From Dendrocalamus latiflorus (Eukaryota; Streptophyta; Magnoliopsida; Poales; Poaceae): a stretch of DNA of 64,000 nt. The DNA lies in contig CM029647.1 in assembly GCA_017311315.1 (NCBI GenBank), forward strand, positions 6,930,577 through 6,994,576, read 5' to 3'. Position 1 is the first letter of the stretch; the number at the start of each line of letters is the position of its first letter. This document shows, piece by piece, positions 24,382 to 36,222 of the stretch. The notes under the pieces were generated by a model. That model searched no databases, was not told the origin of the DNA, and saw only the letters and a list, made by a program, of their open reading frames with translations. Both the position numbers and the translations under genes were made by a program.

Positions 24382-25603
24382 TGTCAGACCCAGATTTAGC
24401 CAATCCAGAATCCTCTAAAATCACTACACCATTCACTAGATCAGTAGATAGTGTTCACATAATATATCATTGAATCATTTCATACATGACATAATCTATA
24501 CCATACATTAATATTATATTAATCAAAATTTAAATAGGCTGTATCGGGTCAAGTTTATAATAGGACCGATCAGACCAAATGGATATATTACATAAATACA
24601 GAAGTGAAAGCGAAAGCAAAAGGGGCTGGCACATCTCGGATAGGCAAGCGATTGGGCTAAGTTGTGTGCGACCGCTATTAACCAAAAGGCTTGAATAATA
24701 TTAATGCACGCAAATACCAACTTACTAGAGAATATCCTAATCCCCTTCATCTTCTTCACCATTAGCTCTCGGGGTGTCATAGCATGTGTAATATCCTTGG
24801 TTCATAGGTTCTGAGGGATTTTATGAGCAAGGATGAGCACAAACAATAGTGCTCCACGAGCCAACACACAGAATGTGATATTTATACATGCAAGATTTAA
24901 CCAAGGTAGGCTTGGATTCTTTTATTTGCTAAAGTTAGCATTTGAAAACTACAATATTTAGAAACTCCTATAACTTAGCATTTTAACCAATATGCAATAT
25001 TTATAACGCTGCAAGTTCTATCCACCTATTACATGGTTCCATCCATCATTGGGTTACATCCAATCAGGAATATCTAAATTTAGGGTTACATCCACTGACG
25101 AGTTTTCATCCCATCCACAGAGATTTTTGAAATAAAAACTAACTCGAGTAAGTTTTCATGCCCGCCCTTGACCGTGGGCACGGTTGTTCAAACATTTTAT
25201 ACTCAGCAAAGACTGTATACTTTACTCATAAGAGATAATTAACTTGTTATATTTCACATATTTTCTTGGACATGTGAATCAAGGAGATCACCACAAACCT
25301 TTTACAATGCATCATCCAGTGTAAGTTACACCTACTAAGATTTCATCCAAGTGAGGTTACGTTTACCACACCCAGACCCCCTCTTGCGCCACACGACAGC
25401 TTACACCAACGATATGACTCATGTTCACGATGGCTTAAAACCAGTGACACGACTTGTGGGTTACTCCAAGGGTGCAACCTGTACTAGTGGATGCAAATTA
25501 GTCAGGCAGGTCATATCCATTATAGACTTATGGTTGTACTATTTTACATTAGGAGGTAATCATAAGATTTACTATTTAAAGTTATCTAGACGGTACATGC
25601 CAC
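24382..25603 (-). mobile_element. Gypsy-type LTR, minus orientation, probably solo
   Basis: Plus-strand left boundary TGTCAGACCCAG would be the 3' end (ending CTGACA) in minus orientation. Read on the minus strand it contains the TGTAACCC/ATGATGGATGG promoter-like region and a CTTTGCTGAGTATAA phrase typical of grass gypsy LTRs. No gag, pol or primer-binding site adjoins it. GTTAG precedes the left boundary (24377-24381) and recurs at 25637-25641, but the far edge is not a canonical CA end, so the right boundary is uncertain. Confidence 0.55.
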
Positions 25604-25641
25604 AAGAATTCATTCTTTAATTCGCTCTAGAAACGGGTTAG

Positions 25642-27650
25642 AGAAAGCAGAACTACCGCTCGACATGTGCGGTACTTTCGATTTCTTTGATTAAAATAGC
25701 AATTTCATTCCTTTATTTTTCAAACCTATTGAGGATTTTTCCTAGGTTATTATTGGTATCTTTTTATTTTGTTTGATGATGCCTAGGACAAGGAACAATA
25801 GCCGCAAAGTGTATGTCAGGATCTCCTCTCCTATAGCTCCTGATCAATCTTCATCTTGAGCAAACCCTATTGCGGCCCAAGTGCCTCCTCCTGCAGCTCC
25901 AGCCACCTCAGAATCTGCTCAAAAGACCAAAAAGACAGAGGCAAGGCAGTAGCCTCTGACTCGGAGATAGAAATAGAACAACAATAGAGCTCATCTCTTG
26001 AACAGTCAGATGAGGATATGAATGATCAAAAAGAGCCTCAAATAGATCTCAGACAAATCATAACTGAAAAGTATGCATGTTTGCATCACGAAAATCAGTT
26101 TATGCTCCCCAATAATTCTATCAATCTAAGGTTTCATACCAAATTTCAAGAACAAGTATATGAGCAGCTGTATGATCCAAGTAGACTCTTTTCATATCAT
26201 AAGTATGTTGATTGGGATCACCTGGACTCAATCGACAAACATGATGGGACTCATAGGCTGTTTTAGAGGGCCGGAATATAAAATCTTGTGGGAGAGGGCT
26301 AGAATACAAAATCTTGTGGCTCTCAAATCAAACTATAATGAAGATATAATCAAGCAGTTTTATGCTACTCTATACATCTCTCCTGACTTCCAACATAGCT
26401 CATGGATGACTGGCTGCTAATCCTTGGACTCCAATATACACAAGTTTGAGAAGGCTCTAAGGATAGAGTCAAGTGCACATGAGAAGGTATATGACAGACC
26501 TGCACTTGAGCTCCCTGCCTTATCTGAGTACTATGATCAGGGTACTAGATTTGTCCCACGCAAGCTTGTTGGCCTTCTCCCTACTCCCAGCATGGTAAAC
26601 TGGATTATTAACTATACCATTCTTCCTAAAAGTAAGAATTATGACGCCATAAGAGGCCATGCATGGAACCTAATTGACTACGTTATGCAAGGACACAAAT
26701 TTGATGTTGTTGATCTTATTATCTGGAAAATAGCATCATCTAAGAATGATAGTATCAAAAGGATAAATTATGCTCTACACATCATGGTCTTGATCCTTCG
26801 AAAGATTGAATATCATGGCGGTTTGGTCGGCATCTATAAGGCTTATAAGCCTCGAGCAGAACCTCTAAGTCCTCCAGCTTCTGTCCTCAAGCTCCACAGT
26901 AAGAAGAACATGCAGTGCACCACAAGAAGAAGGACAACTCTCTCTCTCAGATATACTCGGCAATTCTCCGGATTTGCTACACTTCAGTCGAGGCGTTCAC
27001 CACTCTTTCGTCCAGAATAGACTTTATTGATGAGAGAGTCACTTCTATTGACCATGCCTTAGCTTGTCCTCCATCCCCAGTCAGATTTGGCTATCGTTGC
27101 CATCATGACCTTTTTCCTTAAAGACCATAAGAGTAGCCTTTTTGGTCATTTGATGCCAAAAGGAGACAAGACAAGATGGTGGAGAAGAGCACAAGAAAAG
27201 AGAGAAGAAAGAAGATTGAAGAAACTAAGAAGTCTATTTATCTTAGCTACTATTTATGTGTCTTTATGATAAAATGAACATGTGATGTAATACACTTCTT
27301 GTTGAGAACATGCTTTATGTTATGTTCATGTTAGGTTGAACTTGAAGTTGTAGTCATCTTATAAAATTGCACATTGTGTTTATCTATGGTAGACTTTACA
27401 ACTTTGCAATTATCTATTCTCTCAAGTTCAACAAACTAAGGAAACTTCACCATTTTTTTCAAAAAATCTTTACAAGTGCTTCCAAAGTATCTTCTCTTTT
27501 ATATGCACATGTTCAGGGGGAGATTTCTTTGAATTATTTTTGAAAGTCACAAAATAATATACAACATGTGTTTCACTCGAGTGATATATTCAAACCTTTA
27601 TTATTCTCACATAATATTTATATTGTCATCAATTACCAGAAAGGGAGAGA
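25642..27650 (+). pseudogene. Sirevirus-like LTR retrotransposon remnant with env-like/plant transposon-protein ORF
   Basis: Broken open frames run on plus from 25783 to about 27120. Recognisable pieces include KQFYATLY, RGHAWNLIDYVMQG and NYALHIMVLILRKIEY, which resemble the extra ORF found downstream of pol in grass Sirevirus-type copia elements. Stops interrupt it at about 25858, 26264 and 26418. A purine-rich GGGGGAGATTTC at 27518 and AAAGGGAGAGAT at 27641 are polypurine-tract-like, immediately before the LTR-like sequence. No integrase or reverse transcriptase is present. Family placement rests on architecture and remembered similarity, not a search. Confidence 0.55.
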
Positions 27651-28440
27651 TCGAAAGCATCTAGACCCTTAAAAATGGTTTTGGTAATTAATGACATTAT
27701 ATGAATATGGGAATAACATGTTTACTGAGTGTTTAAAAGGTTTAGTCTCTATAATGATTGTGAGATGCATGCTAAGGGTCAACATGAAGATCCATGTGGC
27801 TCAAGATAAAGGTATAAGTAGACTAGGATCCCTTTTATTTTTACCAGTCTTAGGAGAAAGGGTGAAAGACCGGATTATAAGATAAAAGCCATACTATTAA
27901 GAGGGATCATGGCTAGTAAGTTGATAGCATACTCCCGTGCTATTTGGATCAATTTAGGTTCATGTATTCACTTAAAATTAAAATTGATAGCCAATGTGTG
28001 CTCTGTCTGGATAATCAGAAGTACTAGAGTGTAAACGGCGCTACTTCTGCTTTGCAGAAGTTCTGACAACATGACCGGTACGTTTTTTCCAAAGAGCACC
28101 CTTGGGATCACTTTATCTCTCTAGAAAACGGAAGTACTGGAGTTTCAATGGTGGAACTATCGTAGAGCGGTAGTACCACAACCCTTGAATGGTACTTATG
28201 GATCACGGAAGCTCCTAAAATCCGGGTAGTATGTTTTTTCCAGAGAGCGCCAACTCTTGGCCTCAAAGCAAATGGAAGTACCGCGCTGAAATTTTGAAAC
28301 TTCTGAATATCAGAACTACCGCGATTATAACGGTGGTAGTACCGCACCGACTTTCAACGGTTAGTTCAGAAGCTCTAAAACGGTAGTACCGCACCGACTT
28401 TCAAGGGCTCAGGGGATAGATAAGCCGATAAGGATTGAAA
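27651..28440 (+). mobile_element. LTR fragment of the Sirevirus-like element
   Basis: It follows the polypurine-like tract and starts CGAAAGCATCTAGACCC, where a TGAAAGCATCTAGG-type start is usual; then TGGTTTTGGTAATTAATGAC, a familiar grass Maximus/SIRE-type LTR opening. From about 28130 the words GGTAGTACCGC or GGAAGTACC recur. The right limit is unclear. Confidence 0.55.
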
Positions 28441-29580
28441 GGTGGATAGCGATTGGGAGGAAGCAAATGATCTCGACTATCCATTGCAATGGATCAGACG
28501 TTTTTAAGCTATCCCATTGATTCAACAAGGAACAATATACCATTTCTGGGAATTTCTCCCCTCCTTTGCCCACCGTGTGTCGAACCCAGTTGTAGGATAG
28601 AGGATGGGAGGGACAAAGAGGAGAGAGGGAAGAAAGGGGGCTGACAAACAGATGGTCCCACTTGTTATATCCTGTTGGATGGAATGGGTAGAGTAAATTT
28701 AGGGTTTCTTAAAATTTTTGCCCAAAAACATATGGTGCCTCGAAGAAATTTGTAAAAACCTACAATTGTATTATCTTTGCTTCGAAAACCTAAGATTTTA
28801 CGAAATTTACTAAAATCCTCCCGTTCCAAACTGTGCATTCACCTTCTCTGGAAGCAACTCCTCTGGGGACAGACCCCATCGGGAGGAAATGAGGCCAGTT
28901 CTCGGATGACCGACACACGTCCTCCTCCGTCCGCACGAATCTCTGCGCCGAGCGCCCGCTTCCGTTCTCCCGTGCCGTCTGCTTTTCCCCGTTGCTGCCG
29001 TCTCCTCTCCTCCCCCACTCCCTTCCTCTCCTCCCGATCTCCTCTCCTCTCCTCCCAATCCGACCTCGCCCGCCCTCCCGTCCCAGATCCGAGCGCGAGC
29101 CGCCGGCCGCCCCCGCTTTCCCCTCGCAGATCCGAGCGCGAACCCGCCGTTCGGCGCCCGCCCTCCCCTCGCAGATCCGAGCGCGAGCCAGCGCGAGCCC
29201 GGCGCCCGCCCTCCCCTCCCAGATTCGAGCGCGAGCGCCGCCGACTCCTCCGCGTCGCCTCCCCGAGGTAGCACCACCGTGTCGCCCCCCGAGCCCTCGC
29301 CGGTCCACGCGCGAGCGCGAGCGCCGCCGACGCCTCCGCGTCGCCTCCCCGAGGTAGCACCACTGTGTCCGTCGGCCGCCGTCGGCACCTTCGCGTCGCC
29401 TCCCTGAGAATCCCGGCCGTCCCCCGCCGGTCCACGCTCATGGATCCGTCCGCCGCCGCTCCTTCCCCACCTCCCTCATTTGGTTGGCGGCCGCCGTGTG
29501 CACAATCATTTTGAATTTAATGTTCCCAAATTGAAGAAGCTGAGAAGGAAATTGAATGTTCTGTAATTGTTGTAAAGATG

Positions 29581-29725
29581 GTAATTGTTGTTCTGTAATG
29601 TGATATTGAGGTTGAGCTTCTGTGATATTGAAATTGAATGGAAATTGTTGTTCTGTAATGTTCTGTAATGTGATATTGAGGTTGAGCTTCTGTGATATTG
29701 AAATTGAATGGAAATTGTTGTGAAT
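29581..29725. repeat. Tandem duplication of about 72 bp inside the FAR1 MULE
   Basis: A unit running from GAAATTGTTGTTCTGTAATG through TGATATTGAGGTTGAGC and GATATTGAAATTGAATG is present twice; the second copy carries an extra TTCTGTAATG. GCCCTGTGAACA-type words recur further on, to about 29970. Confidence 0.85.
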
Positions 29726-30387
29726 GGAAGTTGTGTGAATGAACTTCTGGAGAATGAGATTGTCCTGTTTCTGTGTTTGTTCTGTTTGTCAGGTTGATCA
29801 GTGAAGCAAGATGGTATTGTATAGATATCACAGAAGCCCTGTGAACAGTATTGCCCTGTGAAATTGACAGTGGAGATATGTGACAGTATTGAAATTGTTA
29901 GTATGTGGCATATGTGACAGTATTCAATTAATTGCCCTGTGAACACAATTACCCTGTGAACAGTATTGCTAATGTCTTCATGTGTGACAGCATTGCAGTT
30001 TTGTTTGCATTGCCCTATCAATTCAAAATGAGAAGACATGGAGGAAACCACAAGCCAAGAACATTCAAGCAAACAGCATGACAAAAGCCAAAAGATGAAC
30101 AGCAAATTCTTACTCCTGATCTCAGCAAGCAGGCTACAAGAATACATGGAAGATGACCCAGTTTGAATAATGCAACATGTGAACAGCAAAATGATATATC
30201 AATTAATATTTCTACCAGCAGCAGCATCTAATAAACCTTTTTTTTCTGTTTTCTCTTTACACGCACATCTCAAATACATGACATTCAGTGTTCTGTGTGC
30301 TTGTTCTCTCAATAGAAATGACAAAATCCAACAAAGTTCGTTATCCCTGATAAACAAAAATAGTTTTCCAGTCAATTGAAAATGAGA

Positions 30388-30598
30388 AGATATAGTTTTC
30401 ATTTACACAATGAAAACAAAAGGCACAGCTAGTGCTATTACAATTAGTTTTCATTTAGACAATCAAAACAAAAGGCACAGCTCGTGCTATTACAGTTAGT
30501 TTTCATTTACACAATCAAACCAAAAGGCACAGCTAGTGCTATTACAGTTAGTTTTCGTTTAGACAATCAAAACAAAAGGCACAACTAGTTTTCATGGG
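30388..30598. repeat. 52-bp tandem repeat, about four units, inside the FAR1 MULE
   Basis: Units start at about 30391, 30443, 30495 and 30547, each with TAGTTTTCATTTA, then ACAAAAGGCACAGC, then GTGCTATTACA. The last unit is truncated right before the transposase stop codon, so the array forms the 3' flank of the minus-strand gene. Confidence 0.9.
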
Positions 30599-30599
30599 A

Positions 30600-32952
30600 C
30601 TATTTGTTAACTCCCCCATCTTCAAAATCTAATCTTCTGACGGACGTATTTTCATGATAAGCTCCAAATAGGAGATTGCTAAATTCTCCATGGATGGTAG
30701 GAAGAGACGACTCTCCAGAAGGCAGTGTATCATCAAGCATCGTATTTGGGTTCGGCAATTGTGAGAAAGATACATCCGGAAGAGATGACTCTCCTACATA
30801 AGAAAGCAAAAATATTACCACCGAGCATTGTGAGAAAGATAACATCATGACCAATTAAATTTACCCTTTTTTTTGCAGTTTTCGATGCCTTTTTCTTTCG
30901 TTTCTCAAGAATGCTTCTTGCCCTCTTAGACTTTGGACCTTTTTTGTGTTCAGGAACTTTGAATGGCACTTCTCTGACTTCTTCAGTGCATTGAACAGAA
31001 TTATCTTTGATGCTTATATCGGACAACATATTTTCTATTTCAGAAGCCAGCTTATCTAAACCATTGTTGAAATATGTCATACAATTTCTTGAAGCCTTAC
31101 ACTTCAATGCAATTGCCATGGCCTTTCGAGAAAGATGAGCAGATTCACAAGCCAAATTTTGTTCCTCACTCCAGGTATTACAAAAAAGGGTCCTCTCTTT
31201 GCATACTTTGTCCATCTATTCAATATGTATTGAGGCGGTAACACAAAAATATTGTTGAAGTTAAGGACCTGTAGAGCATGTCTGCATAGTATTCCTACAT
31301 CAAATAGAAAATGTGAGATAACATGTAACTAGCAATGGGTAACTAGTGTAATAGGTGAATACCTTCGCATTCATACATCCTACAAGAACATGTTGTATTC
31401 ATATCCTCAAAATGGAAGACTACAGTTGCTTCATCTTCAATGTATTCAGAAGATGCCACCTTGTAAGTATGGGTAGTCCCCTCAACGAGAATTAATGTGC
31501 ATGCCATAGTGAATATTTTTGTAAATTCCTTCTCAAATTCAGAATACATATTTTTTGTGTATGATTCAGCTGCTGTCCTCAGTGTAGGCAAGCCAGAAAC
31601 ACATAGAATTGGGTTAGTATGGCGTGACTTGTAATCTTCATACAATTCGTTTCGACGGAGACTATTAAGGCACTTGTCATACTGTTCTATGAGCTCTGAA
31701 AGTGACAGCTTTCTACGAAAAGCTTTCTTAAACACATTATTCATGCCTTCACTCCTTTGAGTTGATGTTGCATCAGCACAAAAAGAATCCCGCCGATGAA
31801 TAGTAGCCCATTTCTCACGCAATGCATACAAATTTTGTAACCACCGGTTTCCTCCAAGATTGTACGCACACAACAAGTTACGCCAGTTGTCGTTGAAGTG
31901 ACTAACAGACCTACCTTCATACACACATCTTTTGAAGTCAGCTAGGAATTTTGGATGGTTACTGATCACATGACTAAGATGCTTGGCGGCATTTTGATAT
32001 ATATGCCATAAACAGAGGCGATGACTTGTGCCTGGGAAAACCATGCTGATTGCTTTTGCTATTGCAGCACACTGATCTGTAAAAATTGTTATAGGATGCT
32101 TATCTGACATTGCGGTGAGGAATGTTCTAAAAAGCCAAACAAATGATTCTGCAGATTCATCATATAACAGAGCACCTGCAAAGACAATGGTCTGCCTATG
32201 ATGATTTGTTCCAAGAAGTGGACCAAATGGCATATCAAACTTATTTGTTTGGAATGTGGTGTCAAATGACACGACATCCCCAAAGCAACAATGGCTTGAC
32301 CGTCTGTCCAAAAGAAATTAACAATGCGACCATCTTCTTCATCTAATTGTACGGCATAAAAGAATGAAGGATCATCTGCTTGTTTGTTCTTCAAGTACTC
32401 CAATAATGTTTGTGCATCATTTGTTTCCATGTACTTTTTACGCACACGGGTAACATAATTGTTGCAATCCTTTTGCAAGAAAGGTACATTTTCAGCTCCA
32501 CCAGATAATTGTTCATAGAATTTGAATACTTCAGCCGGTTTAATTCCTGCTGCTCTCATATTATCAACCATGCACTTGTCAGCTTTTGATAGACGACGTT
32601 GCGACCTCAACATATGACATTTACTTGGACTTGCTAGATAATGGTTATGTTCAAGTGCCACCTTCTGCACTGTCCAAATCCCCTCCTGTGAAATGTTAAA
32701 TTGGAGACGAGCCTTACAACCTGTTCGTGTGTTGGCTCGTTCCTTTTTGGTTTCATATCTAGTATGACTACTCCTTTCTCCTTCATTGCTACAAACAAAA
32801 ACTTTGGAACCCAATGTGCCATCTACTCGCAACCTCGAGTGGCTCCTCCGTATGCTAAATCCAACTGTTCTAGCATATGAATTGTAGAAGTTATATGCAT
32901 CATCTTCGGATTCAAACATCATGCCCACTTTTGGCATATTTTGAGAGGACAA
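30600..32952 (-). pseudogene. FAR1/FHY3-related MULE transposase, frameshifted
   Basis: Relative of the transposases that gave rise to the light-signalling factors FHY3/FAR1. Read on minus it has an N-terminal FAR1 DNA-binding region (FYNSYARTVGFSIRRS; cysteines and HNH near EHNH), the MULE DDE region (SFDTTFQTNKFDMPFG; FTDQCAAIAKAI; STQRSEGMNN) and a SWIM motif split by an intron (CSCRMYECEG and ILCRHAL). Likely exons are 32952-31363, 31294-30865 and 30793-30600 with GT/AG borders. Two lesions are seen: the frame changes near 32300, at FFWTDG, consistent with a 4-nt loss, and again near 31190 in a T run. An upstream exon may exist, because CATTGTAG precedes GTTGATGACC just before the first ATG. 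The protein is not expected to be made intact. Confidence 0.85.
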
Positions 32953-33229
32953 ATTTTGGTCATCAACCTACAATGAAGCCATAACAGCCACTCAGTTTCC
33001 AAATTCGGATTATTTGATTAACAATTCATTGATCACATTCCAAATTCGGAGTATTTGGCCATCCGAGGGAATGACTGTATGTTTATCATCACATTCCAAA
33101 CACCTGAGCATTGCATACCTCCGCCATGGGGGGAGCCGAACTGGCGCCTGGCAACATCGATGGCGGAGCGGCGAGGCCGCCGACGGCCGGCGGTGCGAGT
33201 CCTTGCGCGACGCAATTGACGACGACGGC

Positions 33230-33665
33230 ACGATCACGATCGGTGGCCGAAGGGAGGGGGGAAGGGGCGGCGCCACTGGGGGGCGGAACGACGACGACAT
33301 GATTACGATCGTTGGCCGACGGGAGGGGGGATGCGGCGGCACCACCGGGGGGTGCAGCGCGGAGGTCGCGCACGGCGCAGAGGTCTTCGTCGACCGCGGC
33401 CGCCTCGCGCTCCGAGTAGGTGGAGGCGACGTAGAGGGGGGAAGGGGCGGCGCCACCGCCGGGGGCCGGAACGACGACTGCATGATCACGATCGGTGGCC
33501 GACGGGAGGGGGGATGCGGCGACGCCACCGGGGGGTGCAGCGCGGAGGTCGCGCACGGCGCAGAGGTCGTCGTTGGCCGCGGCCGCCTCGTGCTCCGAGT
33601 AGGTGGAGGCGACGTAGAGGGGGGAAGGGGCGGCGCCACCGCCGGGGGGGCGGAACTCCATGCAC
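33230..33665. repeat. GC-rich 183-bp tandem repeat in the MULE right subterminal region
   Basis: Units beginning ATGATTACGATCGTTGG (about 33299) and ATGATCACGATCGGTGG (about 33482) are spaced about 183 bp, with a partial unit from about 33230. They create long arginine/glycine or proline frames on both strands that should not be read as genes. Confidence 0.85.
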
Positions 33666-33904
33666 CATGCAGACCGGAAGGCGGGAAGCTCTACGCGGAG
33701 CTCGGTTTTTGGGGGGAAATGCTGAAACGGGTGGAGAATAGGAGACAGCAGCAACGGGGAAAAGCAGACTGCACGGGAGACGGAAGCGGGCGCTCGGCGC
33801 AGAGATTCGTGCGGACGGAGGAGGACGTGTGTCGGTCATCCGAGAGCTGGCCTCATTTCCTCCCGATGGGGTCTGTCCCCAGAGGAGTTGCTTCCACCTT
33901 CTCT

Positions 33905-34287
33905 CGCTGCTGCGCCGACGAGATGCATGTGGACAGAGGATACCGGTTGCTGTACATGTAAATTTTGGAGGCAGACGCCGGTAGCAGATCTGAATACGGA
34001 CAGGCGCGCGGCGGGACCGCTCCGCCACTGTTGCTGGGAGGCGCAGGCGCAGAGACGCAGGTCCATCGATCGAGGAGCGCAGCCAAGCCACGCACCCTGC
34101 TGCGGTGCTGCAGCCATATGTCACATACATACACCATATACGCATCGATCGCAACTATTCTCCTCTCAATCCCAGTCTTCCATAGCATAGCGCGCGCAGG
34201 CGAAGCTTTAAATGCGCCTGCGCCTCCGCCACGTGGCCGTATGCATGCACACGCCCGTGCGTCCCCTACTTACACTAGACAGACTGA
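33905..34287. other. Unique flank right of the FAR1 MULE
   Basis: No gene is recognised. Mixed GC-rich sequence ending in a MITE cluster. Confidence 0.35.
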
Positions 34288-35105
34288 AGGCATCTCCAAT
34301 GGTTATAGCTAGCAATTAACTATAAGACTTTCACATCATCTATATAGTACACACTAAAGCTAGCATTCTAAGAGCAAGTTTAATAGTATAGATAGCTGCT
34401 ACCTCCAATACATTTCCATGTCATCAAAAGGTAAGATGCAGCCAACTCATACAATAAGCTGGCTATAAGTTGTCTCTACAAGAGCTCTCAATCATTTAAT
34501 ACATACATGGGTATTGGTCATTTAATACATGCATGGTATAGCAGTTAGTTCTATTGGTACATGCATGGATAGCAGTTAGTTCTATTCCCTTATAGCTAGC
34601 ACAGTCAGCCTTATTAAACTTGCTCTAAAGAACTATCTATAAGAGCATCTCCAATGGGTCTATAGCAGCTATCTACAAGAGAGTCCATGTCATCAACTGT
34701 CCTACGTGGAAGATATTAAATGAAGAAAGAGAACGCAGCTCTCTACAGCTCTAGAGATAGTCTATAGCGCCAAACGAGGCAGCCTCTATAAATTCTGTGT
34801 GTGCATGTAAGCATCAAATAGCTATCCTTATAGATAGTTCTTTAGAATGCTAACTTTAGTGTGTACTATATAGATGATGTGGAAGTCTTATAGTTAGTTG
34901 ATAGCTATAACCATTGGAGATGCCCTAAGGATAGCTATTTGATGCTTACATGCACACACAGAATTTATAGAGGCTGCCTCGTTTGGCGTTATAGACTAGT
35001 GGAAGAGCTGGCTTGATTTTTTTTGCATACTCTCTTTCCTCCACATAGGATATATGCTGATGTGTACATGCATATAGCTAGCTGACTCAGACCATTGGAG
35101 ATGCT
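34288..35105. mobile_element. Interleaved cluster of three MITEs
   Basis: Element A: left arm 34288-34372 (GGCATCTCCAATGGTTATAG) and right arm 34838-34925, its near-perfect complement. Element B: about 34373-34630, ends AGAGCAAGTTTAATA and TATTAAACTTGCTCT, with TAA flanks, inserted inside arm A. Element C: left arm about 34650-34831 (GCATCTCCAATGGGTC) and right arm 34926-35105. The arms of A and C alternate rather than nest. All noncoding; Tourist-like ends. Confidence 0.8.
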
Positions 35106-35993
35106 GATGATGGAATACGTATGTACATCGATCCAGGAGCGCATATCGATAATACTGGAGACTGGAGTACGTAGGTACGTCCATTCATGCAGCTAGCTGC
35201 TGCTCCTGCCATTGCCGTCGTCTTGCTTCAATTCATTATTATTGCTCTAGCTACGTACCCCCCGCACGCACCGTACGTGCGAGCAGCTGGCTACGGGCTA
35301 CGGCCGGGCCGGCCGGCGACGAGCGGATCTGCCGGAGCCAAGTACGTACGCGCCCCGCGCCCGCGCGCGATGCATGGGACGGTCATGTATCGTCGCTCGT
35401 GTCGTGCATCGATCGCAGTGCCACGGTACACAGTACGTAGGAGCTAGCTTGCTGCAGTAATGCAATGTACGTGCGTACCTGTAAAGATATATATACATCT
35501 TTGCGATGGTATAGTTTAGATTTGAATCTGTATGTACGTACTGGCCGGTAGTACTTTTTTTTAAGAAAAAATCTGCCATGAATGAAGGGAATGAAGGAGC
35601 AGTACTACCTTAAGCTCGTCGATCAGTACGTGCGTGCGCCTGCATGCACCGCGTGAAATGCCGGCCGGCCGGCCGGGTTGACATTACACTAGCCGGCCGT
35701 CCGGCGCGCGTCGGTATGATCGTCCGATGGAATGATGGATCAAGGCAGCATGCATGCATTCACGGCCTACGTACGGGAATGAAATATCTCCATGCACAAC
35801 ACATTTCGAATTGAATTTGGTAGACGTACGGCCCCGGTTGACTTGTCTAGCTTGTCCCATAACTCGATCGATCCTGGAGCTAGTGCGTAGGTACGTACGA
35901 GTGGAAACTCGTAAATACTAGTACTCCAGTAATGGATACTATAAGCTTTGAACACCAGAGGAAATTCCTATATATCCATGGTACAGTACATGT
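35106..35993. other. Intergenic region rich in GTACGTAC/CCGGCCGG palindromes
   Basis: No gene is recognised. Short self-complementary words (ACGTACGT, GCATGCATGC, GCCGGCCGGCC) are very frequent between 35160 and 35900. Confidence 0.4.
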
Positions 35994-36222
35994 GGCCCCG
36001 TTTGGCAGAGCTCTAGCTCTAGAAAATTTGTAGATTTTCTAGAGCTGGTCATCTGTAGCTCTAGTAAATCCTGGATCTAGAGTTGCAGGCATGTTAAGTG
36101 CATTTACATGACTCATTTCATTTATATTATATATTAAATAAAAATATTTAAATCACTTTAATTTAGTCAACAAACTACAGATTTAGCATAGATCTCGGAG
36201 CTAGAGCTGTGCCAAACGGGCC
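35994..36222. mobile_element. MITE with GGCCCCGTTTGGCA ends
   Basis: Left end GGCCCCGTTTGGCAGAGCTC and right end reversed GGCCCGTTTGGCACAGCTC; both continue into TAGCTCTAG. The interior is AT-rich. Clear target duplications were not found. Confidence 0.7.

Larger units (their letters stand above)
23355..28815. mobile_element. Transposon nest bounded by inverted terminal sequences
   Basis: 23360-23530 and the reverse complement of 28650-28815 share the order GTAAATTTC, AGTTTTGGGGCAAAGAT or GGTTTTCGAAGCAAAGAT, GTTTTTGGGCAAAAA, and TCCAACAGGATAT. That supports one ancient DNA element with diverged terminal inverted repeats near 170 bp. Inside are a GTTTCAA-rich stretch, a minus-strand gypsy-type LTR and a Sirevirus-like remnant, all presumably later insertions. 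No transposase of the outer element is visible. Its target duplication was not found. Confidence 0.5.
28850..33895 (-). mobile_element. FAR1-type Mutator-like element with 9-bp target duplication
   Basis: The element starts GGAAGCAACTCCTCTGGGG at 28850 and ends with its complement at 33895. The inverted repeats match for about 170 bp (to roughly 29020 and 33730) with few differences. ACCTTCTCT flanks it exactly on both sides (28841-28849 and 33896-33904), the 9-bp duplication expected of MULEs. It carries a FAR1/FHY3-like transposase on minus, plus GC-rich subterminal regions with tandem repeats. It sits 34 bp outside the right terminus of the older nest at 23355-28815. Confidence 0.92.

Noticed and set aside
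24377..25641. GTTAG on both sides as the target duplication of the gypsy LTR
   Set aside because: The left copy abuts a canonical TG end, but the right copy is not preceded by CA, so the match may be chance.
28777..29441. Several 160-200 codon frames on both strands
   Set aside because: They are composition artefacts of the GC-rich left end of the FAR1 MULE, including its terminal repeat; repeated Arg/Gly or Pro/Ser words only.
33010..34154. Frames of 209-315 codons on both strands
   Set aside because: Created by 183-bp GC-rich repeats and the right terminal repeat of the FAR1 MULE; no conserved domain.
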